Part shown: in pieces, positions 60,268 to 64,000 of the stretch
How positions within the stretch are numbered: the first letter of the stretch is position 1
Layout: each line of letters opens with the position of its first letter
Assembly (NCBI GenBank): GCA_963739335.1
Contig: CAVUAC010000089.1
Coordinates: 1 to 64,000, forward strand
DNA: 64,000 nucleotides
Reading direction: 5' to 3'
DNA from: UBA9647 sp963739335
GTDB lineage: Bacteria > Bacteroidota > Ignavibacteria > UBA10030
The notes under the pieces: generated by a model
The model's database searches: none
What the model was told of the DNA's origin: nothing
Seen by the model: the letters and a program-made list of their open reading frames with translations, nothing else
Made by a program: the position numbers and the translations under genes

Positions 60268-61119
60268 TCACTTTTGATAAACGCGAATGTAATCAATCTC
60301 GTAGTATGCTGGGAAAATTGTCTGCGAAGGATCACCTCCTGCCGTTCCGCCAATGGCGAGGTTGACGATGATAGAGTGCGGCTGCCAGAAAGGATTCTTT
60401 CCTTCAGTGTCTCGATTAAAAGTGTCAGAAAGGTCGGCTGTGTTCATAAGTACGTCATCAAGGTAAAGGCTGATGCGTTCTCTGTCCCAATCCATTCGCC
60501 ACACATGGAAGTTCTTAGCCCAGTCGGTTCCACCCAATTCAGAGATCGGTTTGCGGAAATCATCCCATATGGCCTGCCACTTTTGTTCAGCACCCCAGGC
60601 GATATTTGCTAAAACTGTTCCTTGGTAATACTCCATAATGTCCACCTCGCCGCAGTGTGGCCAGTCACCATTCACTCCCAGCGTCCAAAACGCGGGCCAG
60701 AGGCCGGGACGCGTGTCGATCCTGGCGCGCATCTCAAAGCGGCCAAACATCCAATTGTGTTTGCCCCTCGTCAGCAAACTCGACGAGGTGTACTCGGCAT
60801 ACTGTCTCTTTTCATCCCAGCTTAGGCTCCCGGGGTTGTAATTGGGATTCAGCACACGCTCCCGTTTTGCTTCGATGACAAGCAAGCCATTCTCACAGCG
60901 AGCATTATCCGGCTGATACCATTGCAGCTCCTGGTTGCGGACAAAACCCTGCTCAAAACTCCAGTTGGCAGGATTTGGCGGCCCATCAGTCTCGAATTCA
61001 TCCGACCAGACCAGCTTATATGTGCTGGATTTATCATCCGTCTGGGTGATTCTCTCTTTATTGCACGAGGCAAGATGAACGGCAAGGAAAAACACTATTG
61101 CAGATATGCAAGGTTGCAT
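60268..61119 (-). CDS. GH16 glycoside hydrolase lipoprotein
   Basis: Intact, 283 residues. Signal peptide and lipobox (AVHLASC). Beta-jelly-roll GH16 domain (about 35-283) with YKLVWSDEFETDGPPNPANW, the catalytic ExDxxE motif in CGEVDIMEYYQG, and WPAFWTLGVNGDWP. It ends ..YEIDYIRVYQK, the normal family end. Most relatives cleave beta-1,3-glucans (laminarinase type); others cut galactans such as agar or carrageenan. Given its locus, either is possible. It lies upstream of the LacI gene and is likely transcribed on its own. Confidence 0.9.
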   Translation of the reverse strand: MQPCISAIVFFLAVHLASCNKERITQTDDKSSTYKLVWSDEFETDGPPNPANWSFEQGFVRNQELQWYQPDNARCENGLLVIEAKRERVLNPNYNPGSLSWDEKRQYAEYTSSSLLTRGKHNWMFGRFEMRARIDTRPGLWPAFWTLGVNGDWPHCGEVDIMEYYQGTVLANIAWGAEQKWQAIWDDFRKPISELGGTDWAKNFHVWRMDWDRERISLYLDDVLMNTADLSDTFNRDTEGKNPFWQPHSIIVNLAIGGTAGGDPSQTIFPAYYEIDYIRVYQK

Positions 61120-61243
61120 TCATAGCTCCATAGGCAAGTGGGAGCGTCGATCTTACGCCAAAAGGCGAGGTCCGCACATCATCGTAGATAATAATATTAG
61201 CCAGGCGGTTTTCATAAGTATTGTCCCGGTCATGAGTGTTGCC

Positions 61244-61408
61244 AGCTAACGTGTGCACGCATTACGCCGGCCCGTTTGGTGCCATCAGATAAGCGAAGCA
61301 ACCAACACGCACCAAACGGGGTGGATTGAACTCTATATATGATTAAGCGAAACCAGGTTTGAACATAGCCTTTGCAAAAAGTGAACGTAGTAATGCGTGC
61401 CGTTAGCT
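61244..61408. repeat. Nested inverted-repeat structure, possibly attC-like
   Basis: Outer arms: AGCTAACGTGTGCACGCATT... at 61244-61266 and ...AATGCGTGCCGTTAGCT at 61386-61408, complementary apart from a 3-base and a 2-base bulge. Inner arms: CCCGTTTGGTGC (61271-61282) and GCACCAAACGGG (61309-61320), perfectly complementary. The strand could fold into one long stem. The outer ends CTAAC/GTTAG with extrahelical bases recall integron attC sites, but the inverse core is not a strict consensus match and no integrase is present. Confidence 0.5.
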
Positions 61409-61560
61409 CGCAGGCGATCCGGGCAGCGACCGAGAATCCTGTAGAAGCATTGCGGTATGAATGTCATGAGGCGAAGATCTCGAATCCCTTTGGGGGTGCT
61501 CACAGTCCTGGGAAAACAAACAGTAAATACATTACGCAGTATTTGTGTAAACAGTCTTGG

Positions 61561-61782
61561 CTATTCTTTTTCCTTCTTGGGATAGAACTTTACCGTATAA
61601 AAAACCCCCATTAATATGAGCAGCGCACCCCACCATATAGGGGCGTGGAGGTAGCTCATGACGACCAGCTTGGCGGGGGGAACGAAATAATTGTAGATAC
61701 CCGCGCCCAGAATCATCAGGCCGTACAGGTCCAAGAGCAGGCCGATCACGAACCAGATCGCAAAGGGATGTTGTTTTGTCAT
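61561..61782 (-). CDS. Small membrane protein, partner of the sodium symporter
   Basis: 73 residues with two hydrophobic helices (FAIWFVIGLLLDLYGLMILG and WWGALLILMGVFYTVKF) and a charged C-terminus (YPKKEKE). It starts 9 bp after the symporter gene with AAGGTGG upstream, so the two are co-transcribed. Small two-helix proteins next to SSS symporters may be accessory subunits, but I do not recognise a named family. Confidence 0.75.
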   Translation of the reverse strand: MTKQHPFAIWFVIGLLLDLYGLMILGAGIYNYFVPPAKLVVMSYLHAPIWWGALLILMGVFYTVKFYPKKEKE

Positions 61783-61791
61783 AGTTCCACC

Positions 61792-63483
61792 TTACCAGAA
61801 GATAATGTTGACGGCGATAAAAATCGCAAAGACGACGCCCGCCCAGAATATCGAACGTTTGTAGAAGGGATACTGACCCTCCGAGGGAATTTTCGTCAGG
61901 CCGTACACCAATCCTTCGAGCTCATTGTCCGGTTTGGGCTTGGTCACAAGGCTGACCACCACGGTGACGGTCACGCAGATGACCCAGCTCCAGAGGGCGC
62001 GGTACATGTTTTCGGCCATGTCCTTGGCATAGCTGGAGAGCGCAATAATCTTCAAGGCGCCGGGATCGAGCTTGACCCAGGCCCACATGCTGATAGACGA
62101 TGCGGTCCCCGCCAAAAGCCCCCAGAATCCGCCCGCGGGAGTGGTCCGCTTCCACAGCATTCCCAAAACCACGGTTCCGAACAAGGGCGCAATGAAAAAA
62201 CTGAAAAGCGCCTGGACGTAATCCATGATGCTCTTGAATTCCATCACCACGTATGCTGTTCCGATGCTGATCAATACGCCCAGGATGGTGCACCAGCGCC
62301 CGATTTTCACATAATGGGCATCCGACTTGTTTTTGGCGATAGGCCGGTAGATGTCGTAAGTCCACACGGTGGCGAAGGCGCTGACGTTGCCGGCCATGCC
62401 GGACATGAATCCCGCGATGAGGGCGGTGATGCCAAGGCCCAGCAGACCTGGCCCGCAGTAGCGCCCGAGCATCAACGGCAGCACTTCGTTGTAGCTGTGA
62501 CCCCCTGTGGCGATGGCTTCGGTTTCGCCGACGAGCTTGAAGGGCAGAAGCCCCAGGGCTAACAATCCGGGCAGGATCACAATGAACGGAACCGCCATTT
62601 TGAATACAGATCCGATGATCGGCGCCAGTTTGGCGGAGCGCAGGTTCTTGGCAGCCATCACCCGCTGGACCACGAGGAAGTCGGTCGTCCAATACCCCAT
62701 GGAAATGATCGCGCCGAGACCGATCACGATCCCGGTCCAATGGATGCCCATGGGATTGTCCGAGAAAGAGCCCATGGTGCTCCATAGGTGCGTGTAGTCG
62801 CCGCCAGGAAAATTCGCATGAATGCGCGCCACGAGGCCGCTCCATCCGCCGGCTTCGATGAGCCCGATGATCGGAATCAGAAGCGAGCCGAGCCAGATCA
62901 GGAAGAATTGAAGCACCTCGTTGAATATGGCGGAAAGCAGTCCGCCGAGTACGACGTAGATAGCCACGGTGAGCGAGGACACCCAGATGCTGAAATGGAT
63001 GTCCCATCCCAAAACCACTTTCATGACCAGCGCCATGGAATACATGTTGATGCCGCTCATGAACACGGTCATGAAGCCGAAGGAAACGGCCGAAAGCGAA
63101 CGCGCTGCCTCGCCGTATCTCAGCTTCAAATACCCGGGCACCGAATGGGTTTTGGAAATGTAATAGAAAGGCATCATGACAACGGCAAGGAACAGCATGG
63201 CTGGAATCGCGCCGACCCAGTACCAATGGGTGGCGAGAATGCCGTACTGATAGGCGGCCGCCGCCCATCCCATGAGCTCCAAAGCTCCAAGGTTCGCGGC
63301 GACGAAACTCAGACCCGCCACCCAGGCGGTCATTTCACGGCCCGCCATGAAAAAATCCTCGCCGGTTTTGGTGTATTTTTTCAGCAGGGCTCCGATCACC
63401 AGCACCAGCGCAAAATAAACTCCGATGATGACCACGTCAATGGTGCTCAGCTGGAGCAGCGTGGATGAAATGCGTTCGGTCAT
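61792..63483 (-). CDS. Sodium:solute symporter (SSS family, SGLT-like)
   Basis: Intact, 563 residues with about 14 membrane helices. SSS-family features: GEDFFMAGREMTAWVAG near the N-terminus, AANLGALELMGWAAAAYQYG, YGEAARSLSAVSFGF, and GYWTTDFLVVQRVMAAKNL. This matches the sugar-transporting SGLT branch more than the proline or pantothenate branches. It should import a monosaccharide, plausibly galactose, with Na+. ATG 63483 is preferred to a TTG two codons earlier; no strong ribosome site. The G+C content looks clearly higher than in the flanking genes. Confidence 0.9.
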   Translation of the reverse strand: MTERISSTLLQLSTIDVVIIGVYFALVLVIGALLKKYTKTGEDFFMAGREMTAWVAGLSFVAANLGALELMGWAAAAYQYGILATHWYWVGAIPAMLFLAVVMMPFYYISKTHSVPGYLKLRYGEAARSLSAVSFGFMTVFMSGINMYSMALVMKVVLGWDIHFSIWVSSLTVAIYVVLGGLLSAIFNEVLQFFLIWLGSLLIPIIGLIEAGGWSGLVARIHANFPGGDYTHLWSTMGSFSDNPMGIHWTGIVIGLGAIISMGYWTTDFLVVQRVMAAKNLRSAKLAPIIGSVFKMAVPFIVILPGLLALGLLPFKLVGETEAIATGGHSYNEVLPLMLGRYCGPGLLGLGITALIAGFMSGMAGNVSAFATVWTYDIYRPIAKNKSDAHYVKIGRWCTILGVLISIGTAYVVMEFKSIMDYVQALFSFFIAPLFGTVVLGMLWKRTTPAGGFWGLLAGTASSISMWAWVKLDPGALKIIALSSYAKDMAENMYRALWSWVICVTVTVVVSLVTKPKPDNELEGLVYGLTKIPSEGQYPFYKRSIFWAGVVFAIFIAVNIIFW

Positions 63484-64000
63484 AGGCAATCCGACTCTTG
63501 ATTTGTAGTTTGTGGTTTATTGAATAGGTGGATTCAAAATTGTGTCAATTTAAGCTTGTCCTGCCTAAATGTCGAGAACAATTCTTCAAAGAAAAACCGG
63601 TTGATTTTAGAAAAAGTTTGATAAACCGTCATCTGCGCGATTTGTCTCCCCATATTCATTGAATAGCAGCCATGGAGTCCGTCGTGTACATAAGGACGTA
63701 TTGTTCTGCCGGTATTCCTGACTGCTGCCATGATCCCCTGCGAGCTAACGGATGGCCGCTAAACCCGATTCGACAGATCCCACTGATTTTCTAGCGGGAT
63801 CGTGGTCGAATCGAGGATCCCGTTGTAGCGGGAGCTGCCGCACCGATAACTTTCAAAATGCGCCGAAGGCGTCCCTTCGGGATACTGTCCGAACCAAGTT
63901 CATTCTCTTCACTTTCAATTCTGCACTGCACCTATACGACCCATGCTTAAGGTACCACGCTTGCCCGCCATGCTTTATCTTTTGGCGGGCTCATCCGTTC
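63484..64000. other. Upstream region of the symporter with palindromic repeats
   Basis: No convincing gene. It must carry the promoter for the symporter pair. A long imperfect stem lies at 63766-63831: CGATTCGAC (63766) pairs with GTCGAATCG (63805) around GATCCCAC/GCGGGATC, followed by TCCCGTTGTAGCGGGA. Near the edge GCCCGCC...GGCGGGC (about 63963-63990) forms another hairpin. These look like REP-type elements. Confidence 0.5.

Noticed and set aside
61922..63268. Long open frame (448 codons, minus strand) in another frame of the symporter gene
   Set aside because: It is His/Arg-rich with no family resemblance and is explained by the high G+C third positions of the real symporter gene.
63534..63731. 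Small minus-strand open frame upstream of the symporter
   Set aside because: 65 residues without a recognisable motif or ribosome site, in the likely promoter region.

Overview
The window is most likely chromosomal DNA from a Gram-negative bacterium of the FCB superphylum, outside the classic gut Bacteroidia (an Ignavibacteria/Kryptonia-like lineage fits best). The main evidence is four secreted proteins ending in the 'YPNPFNP' form of the type IX secretion (T9SS) sorting domain, plus a TonB-dependent receptor, lipoproteins and Tat-exported oxidoreductases. Nearly every real gene lies on the minus strand. No complete tRNA, rRNA or CRISPR array is visible.

Region 1 (1-17149) is one tightly packed minus-strand operon of ten or more genes that reads off the left edge. 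It holds six Gfo/Idh/MocA oxidoreductases (four with Tat signals), three DUF1080 (3-keto-disaccharide hydrolase-type) domains in two lipoproteins, a ThuA-like protein, a xylose-isomerase-like TIM barrel and an MFS permease. This is the gene content expected for redox (3-keto-glycoside) breakdown of glycans or glycosides. Two very large proteins carry the same HEAT-repeat module, one joined to two DUF1080 domains and the other to ThuA.

Region 2 (17150-28824) holds an AbiE-type toxin/antitoxin pair, the 3' remnant of a TPR protein, and two very large T9SS-exported beta-propeller/Ig-like surface proteins. A dispersed repeat with a conserved hairpin lies just 3' of several genes here and again at 41.7 kb.

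Region 3 (28919-39545) is a second minus-strand operon: a transglutaminase-like protein, three LPP20-type envelope proteins (one also FlgO/TolB-like and DUF4384), a CHASE2-adenylate cyclase, an M48 metalloprotease with an SH3 domain, and a caspase-like protease with PEGA domains. It looks like an envelope signalling or proteolysis system and is my leading candidate for something undescribed. An intact IS630-family element (40001-41165) lies upstream of it.

Region 4 (41753-63483) is a beta-galactan utilisation locus: GH2, a GH5-like clan-A hydrolase, GH53 endo-galactanase, a GH35-GH53 fusion enzyme, a T9SS beta-helix protein, a TonB-dependent receptor without SusD, a damaged galactokinase, a LacI regulator with its own operators, a GH16 lipoprotein, and a sodium/sugar symporter with a small membrane partner.

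About a dozen genes are interrupted by one-base shifts, about half of them in homopolymers, while both halves stay well conserved. I read most of these as sequence indel errors and describe those genes as single units. The galactokinase is different: it has lost about 50 codons including its catalytic motif.
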